64,000 nucleotides of DNA. Origin: Capniomyces stellatus. Lineage: Eukaryota > Kickxellomycota > Harpellomycetes > Harpellales > Legeriomycetaceae. The stretch is taken from positions 372,001-436,000 of the forward strand of contig LUVW01000014.1 of the NCBI GenBank assembly GCA_001661515.1, in the 5' to 3' direction. Under the pieces are notes generated by a model that ran no database searches, had not been told where the DNA came from, and saw only the letters and a program-made list of their open reading frames with translations. This document shows, one piece after another, positions 9,361 through 27,300 of this stretch (position 1 is its first letter; the number at the start of each line of letters is the position of its first letter). The translations under genes were made by a program, and so were the position numbers.

Positions 9361-9939
9361 CAAGTATCAGCTAATCCGCTGTCAGAAAGCCAAATACAAG
9401 CATTAACATTATTGGCTAGGGTTGGTAGTCAGGAAAAGCAAAGCCTAATCAAACAAGATGCATCCGAACATGTCAAAGTAGTTATAAAAAGCTGCGGGTA
9501 TGACCGAAAGGATAACTTCTTGGGTGAATAAAAGAAAAATTTAGTTAGAAGAACGCTTCCGTATGAGAACTCGACTTTATAGATGTTCGACCGTATTGCA
9601 CATATTTTTATTACACAGATTGAGATAGATTACCTAACCGAAATGAGCAAAATTGTTTCTAGCAAATTCAGAAATTATAGAAGAGTAAGGCTATTTCCAA
9701 CAAAACTAATTTGGTTGTTTCACCGCGTACACCTCTAGAGACAAAACCGCTTATTCAAGAAAGAAACCCCACCATTTTAAGTAACGACGCTGGATAATCA
9801 CTTGATAGTTTACAAATCGATAAAACTAAGTGTGATATTTGTGTCAGTTATCAACCCGTTCAATAAGTTTAGCGCATTAGGCAATATAACAGCCCAATCA
9901 TATACCAGGAAATGGCGGAAGAAGACTTTGCGTGTTTAA
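9361..9939 (+). pseudogene. Unidentified decayed reading frame
   Basis: A single frame runs 193 codons with only four internal stops (9529, 9580, 9736, 9778) before a final TAA at 9937-9939, with no frame change. In DNA of this composition about three times as many stops would be expected, so this looks like a coding sequence inactivated by point mutation. Readable pieces include ESQIQALTLLARVGSQEKQS, SKFRNYRRVRLFP and VINPFNKFSALGNITAQSY. I do not recognise the family. A transposable-element protein is plausible given the LINE remnant 2 kb away, but this is inference. Confidence 0.4.
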
Positions 9940-10923
9940 AAAAAATCGAAATATATAATTTACTAGTTACAAAATGTACGCCTTTACACGAATAAATCAA
10001 AAATGTTTAAATCTTAGATTTACATAATCGCAGAATATTCAAAAAACTGGACTTGGATTAGTAATGGATGTGTAGTTAATTTTCCTTTTATATTTTTATA
10101 TTTTTATATTTAGAAAAAGTGGCACCGAGCAAACTTTTAACATGAGAGTAATGATTACAAAACCGATAACTGCTTGAGCAGTCAATATTATGATGTATGG
10201 CAAATGGCTATAATAACTTGAAAGTTTTGTTGTTGGGGAGGGATTTTAGCTTTGTTTTTCATTATGCTAATAACGGATCTGAAATGGCTTTAACGGTTTT
10301 GTTGGGGAGTAATTAATTTGCCTAAACTAATTTCACCCTTATAAAACATGTTATGAATTATGAACGCAAATTAACGTAATTAGAGTCATAGAGTGATAGA
10401 TAGAAAATCTAAATCAAAAATTATTTAAAGCATTTCAAAAAGAAAATTGTTATTTAATTTAATATCCAAAGAGCTAGACCGAGAAAAAAAAAGCACTAAT
10501 GCTTTAAACAATAACAATAACAATTTCTACGTTTCAACGTTTGACTAAAAGCGATTGTACCAACACTAGCCTTGGTAAAAGGCAAGTAAGTACATACATA
10601 TAAATTAGAGTAAAGCAGAACACTGAAATTAAACTAGCATATCTGGGTAAATAAAATTAAGAAAAATCGCAAGCTGGCACAGCTTCAATTCAATAAATTT
10701 TGCACTGGAAGTGATTACATTCTTGGTAATTTTATATTATTTTCCAAGTCGCGTACGATTTTTTTTTCTTTTTTTTTGATTCGAATCGACAAACGACATC
10801 AGTAAAGACGGGATTAAAAAACGAAAATATAACACGAAAAAAAAAGATTTAGCCCATCAAGCCAAGTAGCTATACAAAAATAAGGAGGTAGTGTATAGCG
10901 ATTGGCAGAAAGATTCAAGTAGA

Positions 10924-13900
10924 ATGGAACACGACAATGATCAAGCGACAAATAACAAACATAGGACCGAAACTGTGATCGAAAAAGAAACGCACAATAG
11001 CCAAAACGAAAGCGAAGCGCCTGCAAAAAGCAGGAATTGCAACAGCGATGGATCCAATAGTGGGACAATAATAGAAAGCAGCAGCGCACAAGAGGAACCA
11101 GCAAATCCAAACAACGAGAATAACGCCAGTAAATTGGCCTCGAACAGTGAGCAAAGCACCAGTAATAGCCAAGCTGAAGAGGGAGAATATGTAAAACCCA
11201 AAAGGAAAAAGGTGCATAGAGGTAAGTAAAGGAGGGCATGTAGAGCAGCGAAATGAGCGAGTATGGCAAAGCTGAGCAATTTAGACAAAGTACTAATCTA
11301 GAGTTTACAATTTTTATTTTATTTTATTTTTAATTTTAATTTAATTTTGCAAATAGCTTGTGTATACTGCCGAAGATCACACATGACATGCGATATAGGT
11401 AAATTATAGCTTTGCGCCACAGTTGGAGCATAGTGGATTGAATCCGGACTGAGTATTATTGGAATACATCCTGATTGTGGATAGCGGTATTTTTTTTTAA
11501 ATGAAAAACACGGATTTAATCAATATAATAAAAAAATGCAATTAAAATAGGACGGCCATGTCAACGCTGTATTAAAAGAGGAATTAGTCAATTGTGTCGT
11601 GATGAGGAGACCCAAAGCAAGAGCAAAAAAAGCAAAGGTAAGTTTAGGAAAATGGAGCAGGGTTAGATTGTGCTAGTGTATTGAGTATATGTCGGGGGTT
11701 CACGCTTTGATCTGATTAGAAGTGCGCCGTGAATTGAGGGATATACAGACAAAAGGTAGCGAGTAAAGACATAATTTTAGACCAAGAGAAGTATTTAAAC
11801 CAAGGAATGTGCTTAAACCAATAGGGCAAATAAAACAGGAAAAGCTAGAAAAAAAGTCGGCTATAATGCACAAGTACATGAACATAGCACCAGTGCCAAT
11901 AAATGGGTCTGATGCAGTGGGGAAAGCTGAAATGTCAGGCGGAGTAGCTATGGAAGAAATGAACCAAGGACCAAGTAGGCTGGATTGTAGCTATGATAGG
12001 ATAGGCGGGCTACAAAACAAACACACGAGCTTCTCGGAGACACAAGCTTACGAGTACAACGACGGTAAATATGGCGAGGTGTTGGAGGATGTTGGAATAA
12101 AAGACAGATTTGGTATGGGTGGAGGTGGAGGTGGAGGTGGAGGTGGAGGTGGGGGTGGATACATGTATCAAGGTAGAGGCGGTATGTATGGATCAAATGA
12201 CGAAGCTAACTTTGGATCCAGTTATAACGGCCAACGTGTAAGTTGACTATACTTTAAACCTGCTTGTAATTTGAATTTTCTCTAAAAAACCTTGGCAGTG
12301 GAACAAATAAGGAGGAAAACGTGGGGAATGGACAAATGAACAATGGTGATTGCCGAGTAATACATGGATAGTATGTTGCTATTTTGGTGGGTGCAAATTT
12401 AAAATGAGTATATTTTCAATGGAACTTTAGGGTATAGAGCATAATGGATCGCAAAGAGGGTATAACACAGAGTAAGTCTACATTGCCATTTTGGCAATGT
12501 TTATAGTAGAAGTGGCAGTATTACGATTAGTAGAATGTATTGTTGTGTATAAATACCAAGAGAGATGTGAAAATGAGATTTTATTAGAGTATAAAAACGC
12601 GTGATTCTAACATGCTGATGTTTATTGTTTGGCAACACCTTTTATTGTGATTGTAGTAGTGGGTCGCATCATCATTTGCAAAGCTACAAGAACTACATCA
12701 AGATGATAAATACCAGCTATATCAACGTCAAAGTCAAAAGCGACGATGAACCAGCCAGGAGTGTTGATCAAAACGACGGAAGGCAGATTTCTGAACCACT
12801 AGAGACATCCAAAGGTCAAGAAACAGAGCCAAAGGGCGGTTATGAAGGTAAGGATAAAGTAAAGTTGGGAAGATGGGGGAGAGGTTTAAATTGGTTTCAG
12901 AAATACGGGTAAAAACTAAAGAGAGGCGTGGATATTTTTGATTTTGATTTTGATTTTGATTTTGATTTATTATTATTTTACAAACACGTAGAGAGTGCAG
13001 CAGCAGACTGGCGAAAGGGATTTGGGGAAAGGTCAAGACCGATTACCAGCAATAATTCGGTGGTGGGGAGAGTGTTTAGGAATTGTGGGAAGCCATTAAA
13101 GACAGCAAGACTATCGCCGATGCCAGAGTTCAAGACAAGCTGCTATGGAAAAGGCAAGGCGGGCAGTAGTACATATGCAACACCTGAAGAGGAGATTCGC
13201 AACAGTAGAATGTATTTCCAAACGTACCTGGATCCCACCAACGATCAGGTGAAAAAAGAGCTGAGGTACCAGCTGGATGAAGAAAAGGCAAAAACATTGG
13301 AAGAGTACTTTATGATGAATTTGGATCTGGGAGATGTGCCGGCAGAAAGTAGGCTGAGGAACGTGTTGGTGGCAAAGTACAACAGCGGGAAGCTGAAGCC
13401 GTACAACTGCGTCAATGGGTACCTGAAGATACATCGATTTATGGAAAACTGGGTGTCGACAGAAAACATAAAGAAGCTGGTGAGGATATTTGGGGACTTT
13501 AGAAAGGCGTACAGACTCATAGCAAAGGACCTGACAGACTACGACATGCTGGTGTCTGAAGTGGCGTTTGAACGGACTTTGATGGAGTACAGCCACATAT
13601 TCCAGACCTTTGGCGTTCCAGCATGTCTGTGGCGGAGAACAGGCGAGATTTACAAGGCCAATAAGCAGTTTGCTGACCTGGTAGGCTTGCCGTTGCAGTA
13701 CTTGCGAGAGGGCAGAGTGTGTATTTACGAGCTGCTTTCTGAAGAAACGTCTACCAACTATGTAGAAAAGTATGCCTCTATTGCGTTTGATTCCTCGCAG
13801 AAGGCCGTGATGACATCGTGTGTCATATCGGTATCCCAATCCGTCATCCTTATGATTGAGAGCGACAAGATCAAGGGGCTGTGGGGTGGCGCTGGTGATC

Positions 13901-14532
13901 GCCAGGGGCAGTCCCTGGACCCACTGCCCCCAGTGCTGGGCGACCAGTTTGTTGACCTCAACAGAAACAGCTCTCTAAAATCTAACCTTTTTGAAGGTGT
14001 TTCGGGCTCAAGCGGACCCAGGGCTGATCACGAATCCAGCGTGCACAGGCCTTCAACCCACTCGCCTCAAACAAACAAAAACAGTCCTTCGCTACTATAC
14101 CCGCAAGCCGACTCGTATCTACCTACTAATATTTCCAACCAATCTCCAAACCCCAATCTCCAAACCGTAAACACCGAGTTTGGCTCTACCAAATACGTCA
14201 TCAACAACTGTAGTAGCAGTAACAGCAGCAGCAGGAAGCTCAATACAGCCAATAGCAGCGTCAATAACTGTGACAGTAGAATTGATTTTGACGACCACAG
14301 CTTGAATCCTGTTGATAAAGGCAGCTTTATAAACAGTTTTTCAGGTTTTGACAGCCCTGGTCAAAATAGCCCCGCGTACTTGCCAAGAACCAGTAACCAA
14401 GCTAACATTGACGCCCATGTCAATGGCACTGTTGGCACTAGGGCCCTGATCAACTGCTGTTTTAGCTTTACTATCAGAAGAGATAAGAATCAGTTGCCAA
14501 TTGCCATTATTGGAAATTTTTTGCCTTGTTGA
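10924..14532 (+). CDS. ERT1: Zn2Cys6 transcription factor with PAS domain, Ert1/Rds2 type (carbon-source and gluconeogenesis regulator)
   Basis: Eight exons were rebuilt: 10924-11221, 11357-11398, 11551-11637, 11825-12237, 12312-12356, 12431-12471, 12657-12847 and 12992-14532, giving about 885 residues. The zinc cluster is split over exons 1-3. It follows a basic stretch KPKRKKVHR and has cysteines at residues 101, 104, 111, 117, 120 and 129, in the order CVYC, C, CQRC, C, as in the Ert1/Rds2 group. A PAS-like domain lies at about 575-660 (FQTFGVPACLW onward), and the C-terminus FSFTIRRD...IGNFLP is the group's end motif. Exon 4 encodes a poly-glycine run. Relatives activate gluconeogenic and non-fermentable-carbon genes, so the role is inferred. 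The acceptors of exons 4 (TAG at 11822-11824) and 5 (AAG) are the least certain. The gene converges on RIO2. Confidence 0.85.
12120..12158 (+). repeat. GGTGGA-type glycine codon repeat inside the ERT1-like gene
   Basis: A hexamer repeat of GGT and GGA codons encodes a run of about 15 glycines in exon 4. The region between the zinc cluster and the conserved C-terminal half is otherwise low in complexity, so the tract is probably a flexible linker. Confidence 0.8.
12935..12967 (+). repeat. GATTTT hexamer repeat in intron 7 of the ERT1-like gene
   Basis: Five copies of GATTTT lie in the intron between 12847 and 12992. They are open in one frame (Asp-Phe repeats) but sit upstream of a good CACGTAG acceptor and are not part of the conserved protein, so they are treated as intronic. 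Confidence 0.7.
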
Positions 14533-14813
14533 TTACTCTCATATGCTAGAAACTTTCATACTAAATATTAGAAGCTAGAATGTAATTTATTTATTTATTT
14601 ATTAATTAATTAATTTATTTATCTGTTATTTTTTGAATCTCACACCATATTATAGCCATCTTTACTTCTTTACATTTACAATTAATTGGGTTCACAAGAC
14701 TACTTTTTTCTTCAACTCTTTTTGTTCATGGAACTTTATTTATTTAATATATAACACTTGAAAAACGCTTAAAACTCGAGGAGTACGAAAATAGCTCAAA
14801 GTTCACATCGATT

Positions 14814-19899
<5,086 letters not shown>

Positions 19900-20574
19900 C
19901 AAGTGTGCTCTATTTTATATTATGCTCTACATTATGTTTTAGCATGTTGTTCTTAATACTTTTTTTTATTTTTATATATATAATTTACTCGGTAGTATTA
20001 TTTAACTTGATAATCAAAAAATAAATAAAAATAATACAAACAAATGTACTCGCGAGTGAAAAAAAAAAAAAAAAAAGGATTCGTTAATTGATTTGGTTGA
20101 ACTGGATGTATTTTTTTAGTCAAGATCAATATCATTCTGCAGCCAATGGGTAGCGTAGAGCCAGTGATGGTTTAAGATCTAAGATCTAAGTGTTTTTTTT
20201 ATTTTTTATTTTGTTTTTTTTTTCATGCTATGCTTGGAATTCAAGGTTTTGGGGGAGTTTAATTTGTTATTTAGTGGAATGTGGCGGAAGTAAAATAAAT
20301 TCATGCTCGAAATTATCCATTGGAGGGAGGGAAAGGTTTATCTGTCTGTTTCTAATTTCATATTTAAAGTTGGAAAGCAAAAATATTTAGTGTTTCACTA
20401 AAACTCTTGTTTAAATAAGTCTTTACCACCACCGTTATTTAATCTCAGTTTAGACGGATATAAAATTCAACGATTTATCTTCTAACCAAAAGCTTGTAAT
20501 AGCAAATCTCTGTCTATCCCCGAGCCCCAAATTAAGCAATAAAAAAAACTCACCTGCGTACATAAATTCACAAG
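19900..20574. other. Intergenic region between NKAP and TMCO1
   Basis: No gene was found. AT-rich DNA with an A run of about 18 near 20060 and T runs near 20190-20220. The frame at 20190-20390 is T-run derived. Confidence 0.6.
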
Positions 20575-21905
20575 ATGGTTAGTTTCATTCAGGTATATTT
20601 GCTTAGTGCTTCAATCACTTGCTTGTCTGAAGGTTAGTAAACTCGTTATTTATTTCCTTTTGACATTTGTGCTTTTTTTTCCTTTTTATTTTTTTTCTTT
20701 AAATGTTTGATACTTTACGTTATACACAAATCTGACTATCACCTGCTTTTAAAAAAGTATTGGCAAATGACTTATGGATACTAAAACAAACAACTCTTGC
20801 GGGACAATCCTGTACTTTATAACACTAGCAATCAATTACTACTTTTTCTACGGCACCAAAAGATACCAAGAAATTAAAAGAACAATAGTGAACAACTACC
20901 AAAAATGTAAGTTTATTCACTTTTTTTCAGAGTAATGTAATCAATAACGAAATTAATAGAGTAAACGTGTAAATAAATGAACCAAACCACCAACCCCAAC
21001 AAACGCTAAACATCAAACATTAAACATCAAACACTAAATACCAAACCCAGTGGAAATCGAAGAACGCGATCAAGACGGAAATGGAAACAAAAAAAAGCGC
21101 CGAGTTGACAATCTCAACGTACAAATCAAGAGCTCAGAGAGCCAGGCTGCCGCTTTCCAACTGAAAACCATGCTTGTTTCTACTGCTTTTCAGATCGGGT
21201 TCATGTACGTTATTGGATCGGTCTTTGAAAACCAAGTTGTAAGTATCTTTAAATATCAATTTACTTTATTTCTATTGTCCTCATCTCCTTGCATTTGTCT
21301 TTTTTGTGTTTACATGCTTGTGGGTGTATTTGATCGCTTTTTTCAACTGAAAGTTTAAAAGTAAATGTAAAAACAACTGCTCACATTTTGCCAAACTGAT
21401 ATTTTTTTTTAGGTTGGTAAACTGCCATTTACTCCATTTTCTTTATTCTCTGGAGTCACTCATCGTGGTCTTGAAGGAACGGATTACACTGGTATGATTT
21501 TCCTATATTATATTTCTTTGAATCTTTCTGTATTCTTGACTTTGAACATCGAGTAACTGGTTTGTTTTCTCTTCATTTTTATTTTTCTTTTATAGAATGC
21601 TCCGCCTTATTCGCATTCATCATGAGCTCAATGTCTACAAAAGCCATTATTGACAACACCTTCAGCTACTTGGTTCCAAAACACAAAACCGGTGTGTTAG
21701 ACTTTGTAAGTGATTATATCACCATTACTTTTCCTTTTAACATTGACATTAATCCCATAACATCCTTTAATGTTTGAAAAAAAAAATGAAAGAAATGAAA
21801 GAATGATCATCCAAACCAATTGAGTAATTTTATCCACTTATTTTTTATGTATTTGTTTGTTAGGCCAAGAAGGCAGACAAGTTTGTTGAAAACCTGGTCA
21901 AATAA
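20575..21905 (+). CDS. TMCO1: TMCO1 family ER membrane protein (calcium load-activated channel, translocon-associated)
   Basis: Six exons (20575-20632, 20829-20906, 21051-21238, 21413-21491, 21596-21705, 21864-21905) give 184 residues, against 188 in human. The order matches TMCO1. It has an N-terminal helix ending LSEA, then the lumen/cytosol switch YYFFYGTKRYQEIK, a charged segment NKKKRR, and a second helix FQIGFMYVIGSVFENQVV. Then come the family's best-known block GKLPFTPFSLFSGVTHRGL, GTDYTECS, a third helix ALFAFIMSSMSTKAII and a Lys-rich end. TMCO1 belongs to the Oxa1 superfamily with Get1 and EMC3. It acts with the ribosome-bound translocon for multipass proteins and can release ER calcium. 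Splice sites are canonical throughout. Confidence 0.93.
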
Positions 21906-22387
21906 GTAAGGGTTAGTATCCCATGTTTTGTGAACAGCGGTATTGTTGGTCTCTGTGCTCTAGTTCTATTCCTGAGTCCATTAAATTTATCTAGCTTTCA
22001 ATTAAACTTGGCTTTGTAGAATGTTTTACTCAACAAATGTGCCTTTGTTAAGCTGACTAAGCTGTTTACCTTCAAAAATAAAGCTTTTTTTCAAAATGAG
22101 AATTCAATAATAAATTTCAATAAAAAAAATGAAAATTTGATCAAAGAAATCGAAGTAAAAAAAAAATTACCAATGCCGATTTTTTTTTTGCAAAAGCAAT
22201 AAATGAATTAAAGGAAAAAAGTACGAGTAAAACTTGCTTTCATAATCTCTGCAATACTGAATCTAAATCTCAGAGTAATATAAAATACAGCCATTAGTCT
22301 ATCAATTAACGCCTGGAATCTACCTGTATAGTCAAACAACTTGGAAAAGTATAAATAGAAGTCGGGAAAAAAAAATTAAAATTAAAA
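21906..22387. other. Intergenic region between TMCO1 and the C9orf85-like gene
   Basis: Only AT-rich DNA and one degraded micro-insertion candidate (22093-22140). Confidence 0.6.
22093..22140 (+). mobile_element. Degraded micro-insertion candidate
   Basis: AAAATGAGAATT is followed by an insert containing TTTCAATAAAAAAA and then AAAATGAAAATT, an imperfect direct repeat with one mismatch in 12. It matches the family core, but the flanks are too A-rich to be sure. Confidence 0.35.
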
Positions 22388-23185
22388 ATGAACGAATCAA
22401 ACAAAGCGTCGTCAAGAAAATCGGGAGCCAAGAAGGGGGCACAAAAGTACCAGAACAGTTTTGCGTTTGTCCATAATAAGGGTTCAAAGACAACAAAGAG
22501 AATTATGGAAATGCCGGTTGATGGATTGTGTGCTCGATGCTCTGATCAGATATTGTGGAGAAAAAGATATAGAAAGTACAAGCCTTTAACCACACCATCT
22601 AAATGGTAAGAAGAATATCGATTTATTTTAACAATAAATTTAGATTGCTATATTTGTAAATATATTAGGATAAATAAAAAAAAACCAAGATCAAATATAA
22701 AGCGTAGAGAAAGAAACTGTTGGTTTGATTTGATCTGAATCTATTCGGGTTGGTTTGGTTTATGTGATATGCTGTGTATTGAGTACTTAAAAGGCTTACT
22801 TTGGTGTGTTTTGTGTTATTGTAGCGTTGATTGCTTTAAAAAGAATGTTATGAAGGCGTACCATGTCTTGTGTGATGGGTGTGCACAGACGCGTAAAGTA
22901 TGTGCAAAGTGCATGGAGTCTAAGGAGATTGTAGTGATTGATAACCCAAGAACACCGAAACGTGACGAAGAGGAGGAGAGAGTTTTGATGGGCAAGTTGG
23001 AGGGAATGAGGGAGCGGGTGCGTAGATCGTACTTACGAAAGATCGAGAGAGGCGATATTTTACCAGAGGATGTGCCAGACTTTGGAAAAGAATCCGAATA
23101 TAGCGACTTTTCAGACGATGAAAGCGATTACTCGGGTTCTGAGGGTGAGGAGGAGGGCGGTGATGGAAAAAGTAAAATAAAGTAA
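22388..23185 (+). CDS. C9orf85 homologue, DUF2039 zinc-ribbon protein
   Basis: Two exons, 22388-22605 and 22825-23185, give 192 residues. The intron has GTAAGA and TGTAG ends and splits a cysteine codon of the zinc site. The protein has the family start QKYQNSFAFVHNKGSKTTK, then CARC, YKPLTTPSKC-VDC, CDGC and CAKC. These four CxxC pairs can bind two zinc ions. The conserved YRKYKPL motif lies between pairs one and two. The C-terminus is acidic and Ser/Tyr-rich with no conserved domain. The function of this family is not known, and this gene gives no clue beyond metal binding. Confidence 0.9.
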
Positions 23186-24378
23186 AATAAATAAAATAAA
23201 AGTGATAGTACCGGCTAATGAGAGCGAGAGTGATGCGTTTATACATGCACAGTAGCTACGCATTTATCTAGTATATTCAATACAAGCGGACCAAAGCATT
23301 GCTAGTAACTCCAGACGTGATTTTTGTCACTTGGAGGATAGTTTTTAACAGCATTTTATAAGCGTACAAACCAGTTTTTTTTTCTTTCTCACGCTAGTTT
23401 ATACTGTTGTTTGTTTGTTATTGCTTTATGATTTTTTTCTTTAATTATTTTTTAATGAATACTACTAGACTATATACAAACCAAAGCTGGAGTTCATGAA
23501 AGGCCGATTTTCGTCGTTGCCAAAGTTACACAGTTACTATTTGCTCTGTTTTATGTCTGCCCTACTGAATGAATGATACGAAGGTTAAAGCATTGCCATG
23601 GATAAAAACAAGCGAGCATCCTGTTTGGTATTTAAACTGCCAAGCCTTGCTGGAATTTGACATATTGCTGCTGCCAACTGTGGTGAAATATAAATAGAGA
23701 TGGCAATTTTCTTGACAGTTGCGGAGTACGGGACTTTGCGTTTCTTGTCAGCCTTGTATAATCAAAGTCGAAAGAGAAAACTTGTAAATTAAAAGAGCTA
23801 CACCACTAAAATTCAAGAGTTCAAAACATGGGAGATTGGTGGTGAATTGCCTGGATAAATATGGCCAAATAAAAAAAAAAGGCCAGTGGAAAAAGTACAA
23901 GAGTTTGAAATTTTAACTTGACAATAATTAATTCTTTTTATTTTTATTTGGTAATTTAATTAAAAGTGCAAGAGTTAATCAACAACCGACTTTCTCGGTG
24001 CAGGTTTACTTTTGTATTCTCATGTTTACTTAAAAAGCATCTACAACTAATCTTTGAAAAGTATTAGAAAAAAAGTGCAGAAGAAAGTTGAAAAAGTCTG
24101 CTGTGTATGATCAATTTAGCAAAAAGGGTGTGTTGACAGATTGGAAAAAAGCAAAAGTAAAAACAAAAACAAAAACAAATAATCGGGTGAGGATATCAAA
24201 TGTAAGTACCATTCAGGAAACGAACAGTGATAGGAAGGGAAATAGAACAACTTGATTGAATAAAAGGGGAATACAATCCAAACTTGGATTAGTGAAATAT
24301 ATTATAAACGAAGCATAGATAGAGTAAGTGGGTGGGTGAAGGGATATATAGTTTAAGAGGATTATCGGCGTGGCAAGC
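23186..24378. other. Intergenic region upstream of RGP1
   Basis: No gene was found in 1.2 kb. The sequence is AT-rich, with no repeat of note and no convincing conserved frame on either strand. Confidence 0.55.
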
Positions 24379-27300
24379 ATGGTTCTACTGGTCACAGCAC
24401 GGTTTAAGAGAGGAGGGGTATTTTTTGCAGGGGATAAAATCGAATGCATATTAAGTTTTAAAAATCAAGATGCGAATGGAGGAAATGTACCAAGAGGTTC
24501 AGAATCAAGGTAAAAAAAAAGGGAATGGACAAAATGAAATTGAATTATTGGAAAAACAATAGAAAAAGTATACTCCGAGAGAAAAGAAAGAGGATTGAAT
24601 ATAATAATGAAAACTTTGTAGAGCGCGAGAGTCAAATAGCGAGAGAGTGTATGCAGAAGTAAATGGAAGAGTGCAGGAACTAAAGAAAAGTTTGGAGGAA
24701 GGGCGGCGGTTTACGAGTTTGGATATACCGAGTCCGGGTGACAAGCGGTCGTTGGAAGGGAATTTTGAGGGAGGTGGAGGGGGGTACGAGGGGAAGGATC
24801 GAAAGATTAGCATGTCGCAGGGGTCGGTTAAGATGGGGAGAGGAGTGGGTAGTAGTGATAGGGAGGGGGGAATGGAGTACCGGGCGTTGGGTTTGGCGCA
24901 ACTAAATGGAAAGATGTATTCGAAGGCAAAGTATGTGCGTGAGGATGCGTTTATAAGGCTAAATAAAAAAGAACCGAGTCGAGAAAAGGTGGAAGCTAGA
25001 CCAAACGGGGGAGATGTGGGGCAGGACCCACGGGTTGGGCAAACAAAGGTGGGCAGAGGAAACAATGAAGAAGCAGAGCGAGGGTGGTTTTGGAAGACTA
25101 TTGGCAGTATGCGAGGGGAGGGGGCAGATGAGGAAGGCGGGAGGGCAAAGGTGGGCAGGAAGGTGGGAGGGGGGTTTGCGGACAAGATAGGAATGGCGGC
25201 AGACCAGGCGAGGGGAATAGCTATAGATAATAGGAGGAAGCAGACATTGTTGCAAACACAGCCAGAGATTGTGTTTAGTGAACTGAGGCTGTTTGGGGGA
25301 GAGGAACGAGACTTTTTACTGGAGGTGCAGTTGGGGGAAAAGATGCTGCCGAGTTTTAATGGGCATACAGTGAGTATAGAGTACGAGTTGTTGGTGTTTA
25401 TCAAGAGGCAAATGCTGGACACGCATTCGTATATTCTCCAGATCCCAATCCACATTATTTCGGGGCAGTTGGGAGGTGAGGATTCGAAGCAGTGGGACAT
25501 TGGCGACATGGTTTATAAGTCGAGTTTGAAGATGGTGTGCAGGGAGCTAAACAGTAATAACTTGAGTAGAATAGAGAAAAACGAGAAACTGGTGGAGGCA
25601 AAAGTGAAAAAAAAGACTGAGGAAGAGGCATTGGCATTGACAGAAAAATCAGTAGTAAAAAGCAGTGTCAAGGGAGTAGTAGAGGCTGAAGAGATAGGAG
25701 AGATAGGAGAAAGATTGGCAAATTCGGCATTTCTAAAGGCAGTAATGAAAAGCCTGCGCAAGAGTAGTGGAGAGAAGCACGGAGACAACAATAGTTCCAT
25801 GGAGGAAAATGCAACAGGAAAAGAAAAGGAGCTGGAGGTAGAAAGATTGAGGAAGTCAAAAGCAGGAAAAAGGAATAAAAAGTCCAGTGTGTACAAAAGG
25901 ATCCATAAGATTAGCAACACGAATGACCCAAGTAAACCAAAAGCATTTATTAAACACAGAAAATCAGTTGCATTGGATACTTGAATTGATTTTGACTTTA
26001 AATGAAGCCAAACTAAATTAAACTAAGTTAAACTAAATTAAATGAAATGTAGAGTCGTACTCATTGTTGACGAATGGGCAGCGCGTGGGGTCAGTTTGGA
26101 TTCCCAAAAACACGTACCAGCTGGGAGATCTGGTGATAGGAACAATAGACTTCCAAGAGGAAAGTTTGGGATGGTTGGGGGAACAGAGCGGAGTAATGGA
26201 AACGATCCCATGCTACCAGCTATCGATATACCTGGAGAGTTACGAGAAGCTGGATGGGGAGTACAGCAAGATGTCGGAGGAAAAGACACAGCTAGCAACG
26301 CGACAGATCCACAGCGAATTTCATACATTCTGCAGGGGGTACAGCAGAGTAGGATTTGCGTTGTCGACAGCTGGAGATGTGGCAACGGATTATGGCAAGA
26401 TGGCAGGAAAGTACAAAAAGCTGAGGAGTGGGAGCGGGAGTGGGGCCAGGGTGCAGAAGGCGACACAGCAGCTGTACAAAAGCGGAATGAGTGCAATGTT
26501 CACAAGCAAGTTTCTGAGTTTATGTTGGCAGCTGCGGATCCAGGTAGTGATCCACAACAGCCTTTCCAACCCAAACACCCAGAACACCCAAAATACCCAA
26601 AACACCGAAACCTCAGCGCACATCGATCAGCCAGGCCGCCACTTTAACCAAAAACTTCCTTACTCGCCCAGCCTGCCTCGCGAATCAGTCAGCAGAGCTC
26701 CCGCAAGGTTCCCGAGAAGCGACCTCGAACTGACGGCAATAGCCAACTACCCGCCAGCCCTTGTTCCGCCATCGCCCCACATCTCACCGTTTATGCCAGC
26801 CACTGTGGCTTTACACAGGCCAAATATTACTCCAAGCTCTGCCACCAACCAGGGGTCTAGGTTTATGCCCAATGTTGGGCTACTGGAACTGCCTAAATCT
26901 GCTGCCGAGGTCAAACTGCGGGAAAAGCGCAACAGTTTGGTAAATTCAGTCAGCACCAGCGCTACCAACAACAGCCCTCATTCAAGAGCCGGGTTTGCTG
27001 CCAACGAGTTTTCTGGTGCTGGTGCTGGTGCTGGTGCTGGAAGAGGAAAAGACAGGGCTTCGTGGATCCAATCGCTGAGCTGGAGCAGAGACAAACACGT
27101 GACCAGGTCCAGGAGCAACAGCCTGATGAACTTTGCAACTGCATCTGGCCAGAGTCTTGGGATAAGACCAAGTACCAGCGTGAAAACCACCCCGATAACC
27201 AGCCACAACCCCAATTTTGGCCATGGTGCCTTTGTTGACGTGAACAGTTACACGGGCGGACTCAGCAACGTCAAAAGGTCAGGCTCTTCGAACACTCAGC

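Larger units (their letters stand above)
6568..10923. other. Gene-poor region with transposon remnants
   Basis: No intact gene was found in 4.4 kb. From left to right it holds a 10-bp tandem repeat (6841-6890), a decayed LINE reverse-transcriptase fragment (7003-7400), a micro-insertion (7794-7849), a 20-bp duplicated unit near 8240-8280, a G-rich tract (8699-8724) and a decayed unidentified reading frame (9361-9939). The rest is AT-rich with A and T runs. Confidence 0.65.

Noticed and set aside
12928..12991. Asp-Phe repeat as the N-terminus of the ERT1-like C-terminal half
   Set aside because: It starts at a non-ATG codon and is removed as part of an intron between a GTAAGG donor and a CACGTAG acceptor; the flanking exons join in frame.
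26042..26647. 201-codon plus-strand frame overlapping RGP1
   Set aside because: It is out of frame with the conserved Rgp1 sequence, which occupies the neighbouring frame.
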